Shown: piece after piece, positions 45,240-55,947 of the stretch
Position numbering within the stretch: the stretch's first letter is position 1
How the letters are laid out: the number at the start of each line of letters is the position of its first letter
Notes under the pieces: generated by a model
What the model was told of the DNA's origin: nothing
The model's input: only the letters and a program-made list of their open reading frames with translations
Databases searched by the model: none
Made by a program: the position numbers and the translations under genes
Origin: Aphelenchoides besseyi
Taxonomy: Eukaryota; Nematoda; Chromadorea; Rhabditida; Aphelenchoididae
DNA length: 64,000 bases
Assembly (NCBI GenBank): GCA_024699855.1
Contig: JAMPIQ010000003.1
Coordinates: 9,486,001 to 9,550,000, forward strand
Direction: 5' to 3'

Positions 45240-46317
45240 ATGGCGAAGAACGAGCAGCTTTTGGCCGGAGCGATTGGTAAGAAATTTTGGGGTTTTTAAG
45301 CCTCATTCTCGTCTTCAGACAAGTCCACCGATCAACACTTCCTGGAAGATTTCTACAAGAACGATTCGAACACCGAAACCGGCGACCACGAGGTGATCGA
45401 ATTGGCGTTCACGGTACCCAACGATACTGACGGTAAATCCACGACCGACTTCTACAAAGAGGCCGTCGAGCAGCTGAAAAAAAAGAATTCGAAGCTGCAA
45501 AAGTTGCGCTTACGCGGTGGTGTTCTTTATCGACCGAAAGACTCAAAGGTTCGTGTGACAGTTGATGGGCCTGTGATGGTTGGAGTTTAGAGTTCGGATG
45601 AACTGAACGGTGAAATCACGCATATTATCGACGAGCTGAAAACCTTAGATTCGGTGGTAAACGCATCTGGTGTCCGTCTTCGCCGTTTAATTTGCACGGC
45701 TGTTCTCGGATTCGAAAAGAACGTGAGTTTGTTGACAGATGGTTTAAATTTTCGATTTAGTCGGATGTCAACATAACCGAGATGTTGAAAGCCGCCTACG
45801 GCGATGAGGTTCAACAACATGGTGACAATCAGTGGAATGCAATGTTCAAGGTGGAACATGGACGTGGGCTTTTGAAGATTGTAATTTTGAAAGACGAGCA
45901 AATCGATTCTCGACCCGAAGGACGTAGCCGCTACTTTCCAGTTAGTCCACTTCACGGCCGAATGGGTAGGTTTTCGTTGGGAATAGAGGCCGCGGGTGGG
46001 TGGGAATCCATTTTGTCTCTGACTGGACGATCGTGTCGTGAAAGGCGCATAGTCGAGTGGGTAAACCGCTGGCTTCTCGTCAATGAACGAAAACAAGTTA
46101 CCGCCCCAGACCGAAAATTCATGACGGATTGGATTGACTGAGACGAGATTTTTCTTTTTAAGGCCCGGGCCCAATGCTTGGCTCTGCATCGTATGATCCA
46201 GAGAAGAACGTGACCAGAATATGGAGCGCGAAAAGCGGTCACATTGAAATCGATGGGAACCATATGGACTCCGAAGAGTTAGACGAGTATCTTCCACGCA
46301 ACTTCGACAACGAGTGA
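45240..46317 (+). CDS. Second member of the unrecognised-domain family
   Basis: Five exons. It begins MAKNEQLLAGAI before a GTAAGA donor and has no signal peptide. The domain runs DFYKEAVEQLKKKNSKLQKL, RLRGGVLYRPKDS, then ITHIIDELKTLDSVVNASGV and ILF-equivalent LICTAVLGFEK, with SDVNITEMLKAAYGDEV after an intron. This parallels half B of the protein at 17,518-19,061 (helix, KLRLRG-like strand, helix, hydrophobic strand, then I-x-L/I-x-x-V/M). The tail ends EYLPRNFDNE at TGA 46315-46317, with AATAAA near 46420. The last intron (about 45,966-46,162) is about 197 nt, unusually long here. Family and function unknown; likely intracellular. Confidence 0.75.
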
Positions 46318-46500
46318 TCGACCATATCCGAGAAGTAATCTATTTGACATTCCCGTTTATCACCCCATCTTGTATTTGTGTGTTTCAATGAAATCCACTT
46401 GAACATGAAAATGTGCAATAAAGACTTTTCATACACAACGTTTCAACACCACCAATTTAACGGAGCCTTCAGAAGTCTTGGGATCGACGACGCATTATTG

Positions 46501-47454
46501 CTACTGTCTCGACAAATTCACAACGACGCGAACAAAGGCGATTGAAACGGTGACACCATCGATCGGCCAAATCGCAGAAGATTCCTTGGACTCTGAAATC
46601 GTTGTATTCTCTCGGAACATTTGACTCGAAACATACAAGTCGCTGTGGTAGGCGAGCACATCTGCCGCCGATGAGAAGATGCGATTTGCTGAACGTAGAA
46701 CCAAACGTGCCGTTCCAAATCCCCAACCAAAAAGCAGTTCGACAAACGACGCAACCGAGAGCCCCAGAAACCATAGCGATAGATAGGAGCCAAAAAAAAC
46801 GAGAACAAGACCGGCAATCGACTAAAAATTTGTATTAAAGTACTTGAACAAGCAATTAACTCGATAGGTCATTGCAACACGTGCCATTTGGAAGTAGATT
46901 TGGAACATTCGTTTGACTATGAACAAAAAGTTCTTGAGCAATTGAGTGATATTTCTGAGCCGGTCAGACGATTAGAAGAAACGATTGTAAGCTTACGGCA
47001 ACTCCAAATTCTCAGTATCTTCAATTCGAAAGTTATGTTGCGATCCGTTGACATCAACAGGCCCGCTCAAATTCCGTTTGTTTGCGTCCCTCATGGTGAC
47101 ATCTGTTTCGGTAATTTCGGTGAACAGACGCGTCGACGGAGGTTTGTCGTCACGTTTCCAACTAAACCGACGATTACAAACTGGAAGTTGAAACTCACGG
47201 AATTTCATTGGGAACGTAGATTGTTCCGGAAAGTGAGAACTCGTCAATGTCTCGCATCGTATTCACGGACTCCTGATGTCTGAACTAATCTGTTCATTTA
47301 ACGATCGGTAAACTTACCGTCGTTTACTAGTTCGTTCACCATTCAATTTCGGGTCCTCGATGATCTCGATTTGAATCGGTTTCTTCACGATCTCAGCGTC
47401 TTTTTGCGGCGACTTTGATTTCTTTTCTCGTTTTGGGGCGAACTCCCAAAACAT
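46501..47454 (-). CDS. Protein with C-terminal membrane hairpin, function unknown
   Basis: About five exons with short GT-AG introns. It starts MFWEFAPKREKKSKSPQKD (47452-47454); the frame upstream closes. A long polar N-terminus follows (IQIEIIEDPKLNGERTSKR, DIDEFSLSGTIYVPNEIPWK). Then comes an amphipathic stretch (FLFIVKRMFQIYFQMARVA) and a hydrophobic pair (SIAGLVLVFFGSYLSLWFLG, LSVASFVELLFGWGFG). The tail (ANRIFSSAADVLAYHSDLYV) ends NLSRQ at TAG 46501. The SLWFLGLSVASFVELL string recalls the second TM segment of DEG/ENaC channels, but the large Cys-rich ectodomain and TM1 are absent, so I do not assign that family. Confidence 0.65.
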
Positions 47455-47624
47455 TACGCTAACTAGTTCATTTTGGGGTTCCCACTTACCGAAAAGACTC
47501 GATGTGGAACAGACATTCTTTCGGATTGGAAAGATCGTCCGAACTCGCTGGAAACTATAGCAATGAAAATGAAGAGATGAAACTTTCGAGTTTAATTAGC
47601 AAGCCACTCAAACATCATCTCTAC

Positions 47625-48235
47625 AACTGTGAACTGCATGAATATTGTAGTTCGAACATAGTTAGTAGAAGCAGTTGACCTGAAAGCTAACAGAGAAGAA
47701 TGCCAACTGCCAGACATCCGCTTCTGAGAAACCAACTTCCATTGACTGTATTTCATCAATTAGTGACTGTAGAAGAGTGTAATCAACAGAACAACGCTAA
47801 CGAATACTGAACTCTAAACCTGTGAATATGAGCGGAATCCAATCAGCCAATGAGCCAAAATACACAACACCTCCCATTCCCTTGTATGACACGTCCATCG
47901 CGCCGATCGATGTATCTCGGAGAATTGGGTAAGAACCTACGGTGTTATTGTACCATCAGAAAGCCCGAAAGACTGACTATCTAACGTGTCTAAACTTGTA
48001 GCCATCGGACAACTGAGAGAGAAATGAGAGCACTCCAAAGCCGAACAATTTGTCAAAAATCGCTCAAAATTGCAAAAGTTTGTGGAGTTCTTCCTGTTGA
48101 TGATGGCGAGCTTTTATTTGGCAGACTAGTTACTCAACAGGTGAAAGTAAGATCTTGAACGTTTGGAGAGCAGAGGTTGACCGAGGGCAGAATTAAAGTC
48201 AAAACATACTCAGAAACTGAGTTATGCGAACTTAA
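47625..48235 (-). repeat. Dispersed repeat family R1, copy 4 (inverted)
   Basis: Inverted relative to the other copies. The core (47,805-47,927) has two substitutions and a one-base deletion against the 124-nt core of copies 1-3. It shares subfamily variants with copy 3 on both sides of the core and extends upstream to the segment matching GAGTATGTTTTGACTTTAAT in copy 3. It lies between the 5' end of one gene and the 3' end of another. Confidence 0.85.
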
Positions 48236-48770
48236 GTACAACAGTAGTTGATCCAATTTGCCCTTATTTTCAGGATTAACTACCCACTATTTAAATGGTT
48301 ACTGATATTAATTACAAGCTAATTGATCCATTGGTTGCAAAATTGAACTGCACATTTATAGGTTATTATAAGGAAAACAAGGATTATGTTTATGGTCAAA
48401 CATTGGCTTTTTATTCGTTATTTAACCTTTATTTTGAGGTAGTTGGGCGTCTATTAAACCGCTAACAAAGTTCGAGAGCAAGCCTAGAGATTGAAAACTC
48501 GCTTCTTCCTTCGAATTTCATAATCTCAGACTTCTTACTTTATTTTAGCAGATAGTCAAATCCATCATTAAAATCGCGTAGGTACTAATCTCATTGTCAC
48601 TCACGATGGAACCATCACAAAGTAGAAGATTCAGAAATCTCTTAAAATAGAGATCATGACTTGGACTATGATAAATTTCAAATTGTAAACATCTCGTCTA
48701 TAATAGCGTGATTTGGCTACAAATTTTTAAAAAAAGTTTATTACACTTAAAACAACAGTATAAAAGGATG
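48236..48770. other. Intergenic, AT-rich
   Basis: About 535 bp of AT-rich DNA next to repeat copy 4. No coding frame or RNA gene is seen. It may include more distal repeat sequence. Confidence 0.4.
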
Positions 48771-49858
48771 TCAATGCTCCCATTCGCAGTCCTGATCGAT
48801 TTGTGTACAATTGTGCATGTCGCCCCAGGTCTTCTCTTGAATAACGTTGCAATACATGAAAGCTTGTGGCCATCCTGAAAAACAACTTGAAGTGAAAATT
48901 GATTTTGACCTATTAACCCTCGACTAAGGTGGCAAACTTTCTTACGCACGGTTGCGTGTTCTTTTGATGATGATACCTGAAATCTGAGAAAAGGAATTCA
49001 AGATTCTGTGTTACTTAAAGAAGTTGGTTTGTGGTTTACAAATGGGACAGTGAATCACGAGCTGATTTGCTTCGACCAGTTTGATTTCGGAATCTTTCAA
49101 TTCCTCCAGCTGCTCGTTTGTTACTCGAGGAGCCTGAAAATACAATTCAAACATTCCCCTCAACTCAAACTTACAATCACGAGTTTTGGCCAAGCATTAT
49201 CAATGGCCCCAAGGCCTTTTAGGTAATGTTGATAGGTACCCGAGCACTCGGGAATTACCGTTCGCAATTCTCGCAAACACGTCTTTTTCGCGCCATTCGC
49301 TTCCAACGGAACTGCGCATTCGATCTAACTGCTTGGTTAGTAGTAGGATTCGTTCTTCGAACTCACTTGTTCCATTCGACTGACACACGAAATATCCGTC
49401 TCTTTTGGATCTAAACGAAAACGTCGCCAAGCCGTCGACATTCGACCACAGGATTCGCCGCAGAGATTCTAAAATTGACAACTGAGTTTCTGAATTTGGT
49501 TTTTCGAACCGAAACCCATGGTGTAGCCGACTCATAACGGCAATAATTGAGAGTCACTTTTTCGTTCTCCGATCTCTTCTCCAGAATCTGTTCTTCATGA
49601 GCGTAGCGTTCGAGTTCCGTCTAATCTATTGGCTAAAAAACGTTCAAACAAAACTAACCCATGTCTTAATGAGAACGACGATAACGATTCCAAGAAACGT
49701 CATTAGGAGGAAGAAAAGCAAAAACTGAAGAATTGAAGGTAACTAAAAGATTAGAGACCTACGTTTGCAATTACAAGTCGAGCACAGGGTTTACGTCGAA
49801 CGTATCGGCGCACGAAATACTTGTAATTGGACCTGCTTATTTTCCTCTTTTTACCCAT
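48771..49858 (-). CDS. Type II membrane protein with Cys-rich ectodomain, function unknown
   Basis: Seven or so exons. It begins MGKKRKISRSNYKYFVRRYV (49856-49858), a short basic tail. A TM segment follows (FLLFFLLMTFLGIVIVVLIK). The ectodomain starts ELERYAHEEQILEKRSENEK and has a Cys-rich stretch (NLCGESCGRM, ISCVSRMEQIECAVPLE, KKTCLRELRTVIPECSGTY). Then come DNAWPKLVIAPRVTNEQLEE and LVIHCPIC. The last exon reads GWPQAFMYCNVIQEKTWGDM, then HNCTQIDQDCEWEH and TGA (48771-48773). The two joins before the last exon need a one-base adjustment or a different donor, so residues between CPI and GWPQ are uncertain. No family is recognised. Confidence 0.65.
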
Positions 49859-50303
49859 CACGTTGAGCAACCGTTCGAATCCGAATGGCAAACTAAAATG
49901 GAACTCGACTAGTAACCTTTTCCGAAAGCTACGCTCTTCCCTTTAACCGATCTTCTTCCATTGTGATTGTGAGTCCTGAATTCAAATTTCATTGGATACA
50001 AGAATTGCTATCTAGAAGACCATCTCTAACTACCGTATAGCTTCTTTCACAAAAACGTGCACTTTGCGTCCTTTCTGGTCCGACGCACGAACTGCGCCTC
50101 CGAATCGATGCGCCGCCGCCAAAAAATTCGTTCGGTTTCGGGCATTTTGGCGTCCGTCTACTCTCAACGGCGGCGTGCGCATGATCGTCCGATTCTTTGC
50201 TCGAATTTAAAGTTTTGTTGTTTTGGGAATCATTTTGTCGCTTTTTTCCCGCTTCACGGGCATATTTATTCTCCGGAATCTTTAGGTCTTTGAGACCAAG
50301 TGA
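49859..50303. other. Divergent intergenic region
   Basis: About 445 bp between divergent genes, holding both promoters. The long minus-strand open frame here is antisense to the next gene and not supported. A TTTAG acceptor-like site at 50281-50285 precedes the next ATG. Confidence 0.4.
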
Positions 50304-52054
50304 ATGGCGACTTTGGAAAAAGACGACGCAACGCCGTCGAAACGTTCCTTCGGAAAAGATCGATTGAATTGTGTAATGGAAGAGATACGGTGCGTGGGCG
50401 CGGGTGTAAGATGATCGTTGTAATTTCCAGGGGTGTAATCGCTGGAATTGGCGATAGCGATAAGACCGCAACCGAAATGCTAATCGAAGACGTCGAGAAC
50501 AAGAGCACGATCATCAGCTCGTTGCACGACGACATCTCCAAAATCAAACAGGACAAGGCGGCGATTCGCTGTGATCTCCTCAAAACGCGAAAGGAATTGA
50601 CAGCAACGGAGGTATGTTCGCGCCCTTCATCAGACGTTTTTGTTCTGCAATCGTCATTCCGTCTGCCAGCACACGCGTCTTTCTCTCTTTCATTTTAAAC
50701 GTTTCGATTGTTTTCAGCGCGAACTTTCATTCCTCAAACGAACCTACGAAGAGGCCTCGAAAATCGAGGGCCAACTGCGTGCCGAACTGTCCATCGAGAA
50801 GAAGCTTCGCGATCAAGCCATGAGAGACATCGAGCACTTGAAAGAAAAGGTTTGAATTCCGCTCATTTCGTTACTATCTTTTGTTCAGGAAAATGAACTG
50901 CGAAAGCAGTTGGAAGTGATAAGTCTCGGAAATAAGAGTGACGCCGAGAAGTTGAAGGCGGAGGCCAAGATGGCCAAAGATAGTTTCGAGGAAATGAAGA
51001 AGTTCTACTGCAAGCAAGACGAGATCATTGGCAATTTGGCGGTGAGTTCAAAAGTATCTTCGAGTGTTTACGACGTCAAATTTTAGGAGCAATTGAAGTC
51101 GACGGAAGCTCAAATGAACCAACGCGAAGCGAAATGGAAAGCCCACTTGACCGAAGCAATCGAGAAGTTGGAAGCCAAAAATGAAGAAATTTTAAAGCTA
51201 AAGTCAATGGAAGAAGAAAGGAATATACGTGAAGCCGAGTGGAAATCCCGTTTGACTGAAGCGATTCAAAAATTGGATTCCAAAAACGAAGAGATCACAA
51301 AATTGAAGTCATTGGAAGAACAAATGAGCAAGGAGCTTCAGCGAGCGTATGACCAAATGGTGAGTGTTCGTTATTCGGATTCCATTTGTTCTGTTAAACT
51401 TCAGGCCGATCTTGAAGACAAACTCCACGACATGCAACAGGAATCGCAGAAAAACGCTGAGGGGCTCTTGTATTGGAAACGAATGTACGAACGTCGAAAT
51501 TCGTCTTCCGATGCCGACTCTGAGTCAGTCTATTCGACTGAAGCCGAAGGTACGCGGAGGTTTGCAACTTCGAATTTCGAATTTTAGTTGTTCACGTGGA
51601 AGAGAACTGCACACCGGCAAAACGAATTCGATTCGAAGACAAACGAACACTCCTGAAATCGGACATTCAAGAGCAGCCATCAACACCTCGAATGGGTCTG
51701 ATGAGACACGAAATCGCCCATCGATTCAAATACGTTTGGATGCCGTTGAAGGAGGTAAGACTAAATGCGTCCACAAGTATTGAGTTGGTTCAGAAATCGG
51801 CAGTTTGCTCATTTTGCAGTGAACACTTATCAGCACTTGCCACAGCCGTACAATGTCGAGGTTCGTTCACTGCTACCAAACATTCCAATCACTCGATTCT
51901 TTCAGATTGTCGATTCTTTGCGCATATCTCCTGCTCGAAACGAATGGGCAAAACCTGTGGATTGCCGGCTCTGTACGCCGACTACTATGTTAATGCCATT
52001 AATCAAGAAGCTCAAATGATGCAAAATAATGATTTCATGGAGTCGAATTACTAA
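50304..52054 (+). CDS. Citron-like coiled-coil protein with C1 zinc finger
   Basis: About eight exons, roughly 500 aa. The N-terminus is MATLEKDDATPSKRSFGKD. Long heptad coiled coil fills most of the protein (ENKSTIISSLHDDISKIKQD, EGQLRAELSIEKKLRDQAM, EAIEKLEAKNEEILKLKSM). There are two similar repeats, REAKWKAHLTEAIEKLEAKN and REAEWKSRLTEAIQKLDSKN. A Ser-rich linker follows. The C-terminal C1 finger starts at HRFKYVWMPLKE, then CSFC, CRDCRFFAHISC and KTCGLPALYADYY. The C-x2-C...C-x2-C-x4-H-x2-C-x7-C spacing fits, and the CGLPA-x-YA-x-x-[YF] end resembles citron kinase. There is no kinase domain upstream and no PH or CNH domain downstream. A cytokinesis role is possible by family; that is inference. 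Confidence 0.8.
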
Positions 52055-52664
52055 TTAACCAACTCCTCCCTCTTGTTACCTGCCATAATCGTTTGATCCT
52101 AATTTCTCATTCCTATCACGTTTCGCACTTTTATAAACCTTACTTTTCAATTGTAAATATCCTATCGCCTTTTCACACGACCCAACTGTGCCGATTTTGA
52201 GCACATTTTAACGTTTCTTTTGCTGTAGGATTGCTCAAGTTTGACTCTCGGATAAACATTCGAACTTAAACGTAAACTGTTCGTAGCTCGAAAGGCTACC
52301 AACAATAACACTCAGGTTAAAAACTACCCAAATGACAATCAAATTTAGAGAAGCAGAGTTCACACGAGAAAACAAACCGAACATCAGATTTCATTCTTTC
52401 CAATGTCGCAGTTTGTTGTAGCTCTCGCGTTGAGGCCAACCGCTCCAGATTCGATCTCTTAGAACCCGCCGATTCTGATGCGGTTTTCTAGTCACTGAGA
52501 ATCACGTAATGTCTAATTGAACTAATTGCATTTTACCAATCCGGAAGTTCGATTGCTGAGCATACAGAATTGAGACACAAAATTAAACGAACTACAAAAT
52601 TTAATTGGGCACCCGAACTCTTTCGACCACATGCTGTTAAACGCCGTCTTGCCGACTGTTAATT
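52055..52664. other. Intergenic
   Basis: About 610 bp with the 3' UTR of the citron-like gene and the promoter of the receptor gene. Nothing else is recognised. Confidence 0.4.
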
Positions 52665-53909
52665 ATGAGCTTCTTGGACGACTCTACTGATTATAATCGT
52701 TATTTTTACGCGAACATAACCAATTTGGGTTTCGGTCAAACTTCCTATGGAGTTTTTCATCGAATCAACAATTGGACTGCTTTTGCCGTTGGGACGATTT
52801 CAATTGGTCTTTTTTTCTACATGATACAGTAAGTTAGAGCGTTGAAATATGCTTCTTGATCTTGTCGAGTCCTTAGTTTCACATTACCAAACGTTGAAAA
52901 TAATTTAACTTTGCAGATTCAAAACACCACAAGCATTTCGGGCCTATAGCAAACTCTTCTCACTATGTCTGCTCATTGATTTCTATTGTCTGGTAATGTT
53001 CGTCGGCGCTCAATCGGTAACTATTCAACATCATGTCCTTACTCATGAGCTTTTTAGCGACACAAAGTTTCGGCCGTTTATAGTGTTACTGCTTTCGATG
53101 GACCAATCTCTCTACTAAACCGCTCTGGTCAATGTTTGTTCAGTCATTTTCATTTCTTGATACCACAAATTCAATGTGTCGAATTGCCAATTATCGCGAT
53201 TTATCGCTACCAACACATTAAAAAGTATGAGACCAAAGCAACGACAATTGTAAATGTATTTACAGCAAAACGCCTCCGACTATCGGACAACTTCTGATGT
53301 ACATTTCTATAGCAATCATTCCTCTTATCTTTAGTGTATTTTCGACGGGTCTTGACGAATGCACCAGCCAATTAATAAAAGTTGAAATCATTCAAAGTTG
53401 GTTGCCAGAAACGCCATTGCCCAAAAGTTTTATTGTTGTCGATTTTGTATGTTTGCGTCCTTAACAGCCATTTCTCAATCGATTTTCAGACAAATCGTTA
53501 TGCGGTAATTGGGTTCATGTATCGTAGAGTCGTATCTTACGGGTCGTTTGCGTTGACCATCTGCATTTCCGCTGCGTCGGTGCGATTGTTGCGACGGGAA
53601 TGGCCAACGTTAAATGAGAAAAATAGAAAAGTTCAATGGACTTTCACCAAAATGTTATTGCTTCAGTCGATGATTCCGTTTGTTTCGGTGGTTCTTCCGG
53701 TTATCTTGGTTGCTGTTTCCATCTTAATCCAAACTTCCATGAACATAACCGAATGGGCATTTGTAATTATGACCTGGTCAGTACCGTTGAACTGCTCATG
53801 TAGTCTGCTGATTGTTGCTCCTTACAGACGAGAACTTGGTCGTATTTTCTACTGTTGTTCTTTTAAGCCAACAAACATTACAACGTTTTCGACTTCGAGA
53901 TACAATTAG
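52665..53909 (+). CDS. Serpentine chemoreceptor (nematode Str/Srh-type 7TM)
   Basis: 7TM G-protein-coupled receptor, probably in sensory cilia. It starts MSFLDDSTDYNRYFYANITN with an N-glycosylation site. TM1 is WTAFAVGTISIGLFFYMIQF. The loop motif TPQAFRAYSKL and TM2 (LCLLIDFYCLVMFVGAQS) follow. Then come QIQCVELPIIAIYRYQ, TIGQLLMYISIAIIPLIFS, a YGSFALTICISAASVRLLRR segment and, in TM6, RKVQWTFTKMLLLQSMIPFV, the Q-x-x-x-P signature of the Str superfamily. It ends with TM7 (WSVPLNCSCSLLIVAPYRRE) and SRYN. Five or six exons, short introns. It is a strong sign of nematode origin; the subfamily is not certain. Confidence 0.85.
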
Positions 53910-55947
53910 TTTTATTCGTTTAGTGGTTATAAAGTTCATGTGCAATCATTGAGCAGCTGTTGACTCGCGAAGAAAGAAACGCAAAACTTTTGAAAGCCCT
54001 TTTCGTGAATAAGCAGTTTGACTGTAGAACGCAACGAAACAACGGGCAAGTGGATGTTGCCAATAAACTTTGAATTGGTTTCCGCAAGAACCTTGTAATT
54101 TAATTTCATCAATTTCCAGTAAATTCGAAGGATTGTCGAGTGAAAGGCGCTTGTTTTAGGCCAAAACAAAGTCAAGCGTCAACGCCGTGAGTCTTGTTGT
54201 GTTCGCGCCAACGTGCAATGGTATTTCGCGCAATTGAAAATGAGTTCGAAGATCATTTTGATTCAAAACTTCATATGGAATCACTGAGAAACTGGAAACA
54301 CCGCCGACCAAGTTGCTCGCTATTCTACCGTAGAACTTGCTATCTGATTTGATGGGCCATCTACAGGAAAGGGAATAGACGATCCAAGAGTTTGGGTGCG
54401 AATCGAGATTTGATGTTAATCAGTTTGTGTGCTTCTCAAAAGTCACGTGTGAAATTACAAGTTTATTCGAGAACATTTCAAATGATGAGAGTGCAAATAA
54501 ACAGCAAGAAAGAAGATAAACCCTCATATCAGTACGCAAACATTTCTTTGATATACCCCGAAGAAAAGGTAGGTGGAGAGGAATTGGACACTTCAACTTT
54601 TAAATACAATTTTTACATACACTTAGTGTCTCCAAATAACAAGAGATTTATGAGGTTGAAAACAAGAATCGAGAAGACCGATGACCAGCAAAAAACAAAT
54701 TTTCTATCGCCCTAAAATGCAGAGGTCATTTTCCTTATACCACCAAATTTTTCCCCTCGCTTCCCGGACTCAAAGTCCCTACTCTTTTGTATCCCGCTTC
54801 TTCACATGTCGAAGAAACTGACTTCTAATCCCCAGATCTTTGTTCCAACCATATCCGAACTTACACTCGCAGTCTTCTTGGCTATTTGCATTTCGACGGT
54901 ACTGTTTGATCCTAATAGCGATTTGCGGGTGTTCGGGGTTTGATGACAAGCCAGCAAAGACGTTCAACTTCAACAGACTGCCAATTTGGCTACGAAAAGC
55001 ATCAAAATTCTGCAAACAAAAAACACGGCCTATCAAGGACTATTGAGCTCGCAGACCGCAGAGCCAATCTATAGAAGCGAGAAAACGAACCGAAGTTGGG
55101 CGCATGTCTTTGTCAGTCCCCAACCTATCTCCCAACAAAACGCGCAGTGGTGATGGTAACGTGTCTGCCGGACATTTTTTATTATCAATCCATAGATATC
55201 TTTATATCAAAGCGAATTACATCAGTAGTTTTCAATGTGAAGATGATTTAAGGTTTTTGACAAAAGTACACACAAATTGAAGCCCGTTTTAAAGCACCAC
55301 TGTAAATATGATACTTGATGTCATCGCGATGTCATGAAGCCGACATCGATTTCAAAATCAACATTTTTAGTTGTGCGCTGTTTCTGAACAAAAATTATCG
55401 TCAAGTAATAATGGAACCTGCGAAGCAGCCACTAGTCCAAAATAGCGCGCAGTCTTTGTACCCGTAGACAACGAACTGCGAGGAAATAGCACTCGAGATA
55501 TGAGGGCAACTGGCGAGCAGAACATGGACGCCAAAAAGCGTTCTACCCATCGGTTCTTCTGCAGCTATAAGTGCATATGAGCAGACGATTTGATGACTTC
55601 TTCGGTTTTATTACCCCTAATCAAGGTTAGTGGCAGTCCTGACCGGTTGAAAGGCCGTGTTAGGCAAACCTGAATTTTTTGAACTGCTTTCGGGGACTCC
55701 GGAAGCTTATATTAACTGAGGAAGCGAGTAGTGTGTTGTGGCTGAATGAGTCGATTTTGATGCTCGGTTGCCGAGCAGTCGATGTGTTGACCTTGTTGAG
55801 CTTGTTTTCGTGTTCGTCAAATGTGTTCACACAAAGAAACTCTTAAACGTTTATTGCAAGAAAGTAGTTTTATACAAGCGGAAGAAAATAGGAGCGCTTA
55901 CGGATTCAAACCCAAATTTTGGAAGAGATGGAAATTGCGGAAAGTAT
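53910..55947. other. 2-kb gene-poor stretch
   Basis: No gene is supported with confidence. An open frame at 54,392-54,715 (LMLISLCASQKSRVKLQVYS to NKRFMRLKTRIEKTDDQQ) has fair composition but no motif or clear splice partners, so it could be a fragment of an unknown or decaying gene. 55,120-55,175 holds a tRNA-like fragment (listed). 55,400-55,700 shows nothing recognised. Confidence 0.4.
55137..55171 (+). repeat. tRNA-like 5'-half fragment
   Basis: The string GCGCAGTGGTGATGGTAACG followed by TGTCTGCCGGAC resembles a tRNA D-arm and anticodon 5' strand, and the head of the SINE-like element at 28,105. No T-arm or B box follows. It is likely a truncated tRNA-derived remnant. Confidence 0.35.

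Noticed and set aside
45587..46297. 236-codon minus-strand open frame
   Set aside because: Antisense to confidently spliced exons of the unknown-domain gene; composition is typical of a shadow frame.
46501..46830. DEG/ENaC channel from the SLWFLGLSVASFVELL string
   Set aside because: The N-terminal TM, Cys-rich ectodomain and conserved post-TM1 motif are missing; one hydrophobic segment match is not enough.
49989..50471. 160-codon minus-strand open frame
   Set aside because: Antisense to the start of the citron-like gene, with Arg/Ser/His-rich shadow composition and no splice logic.
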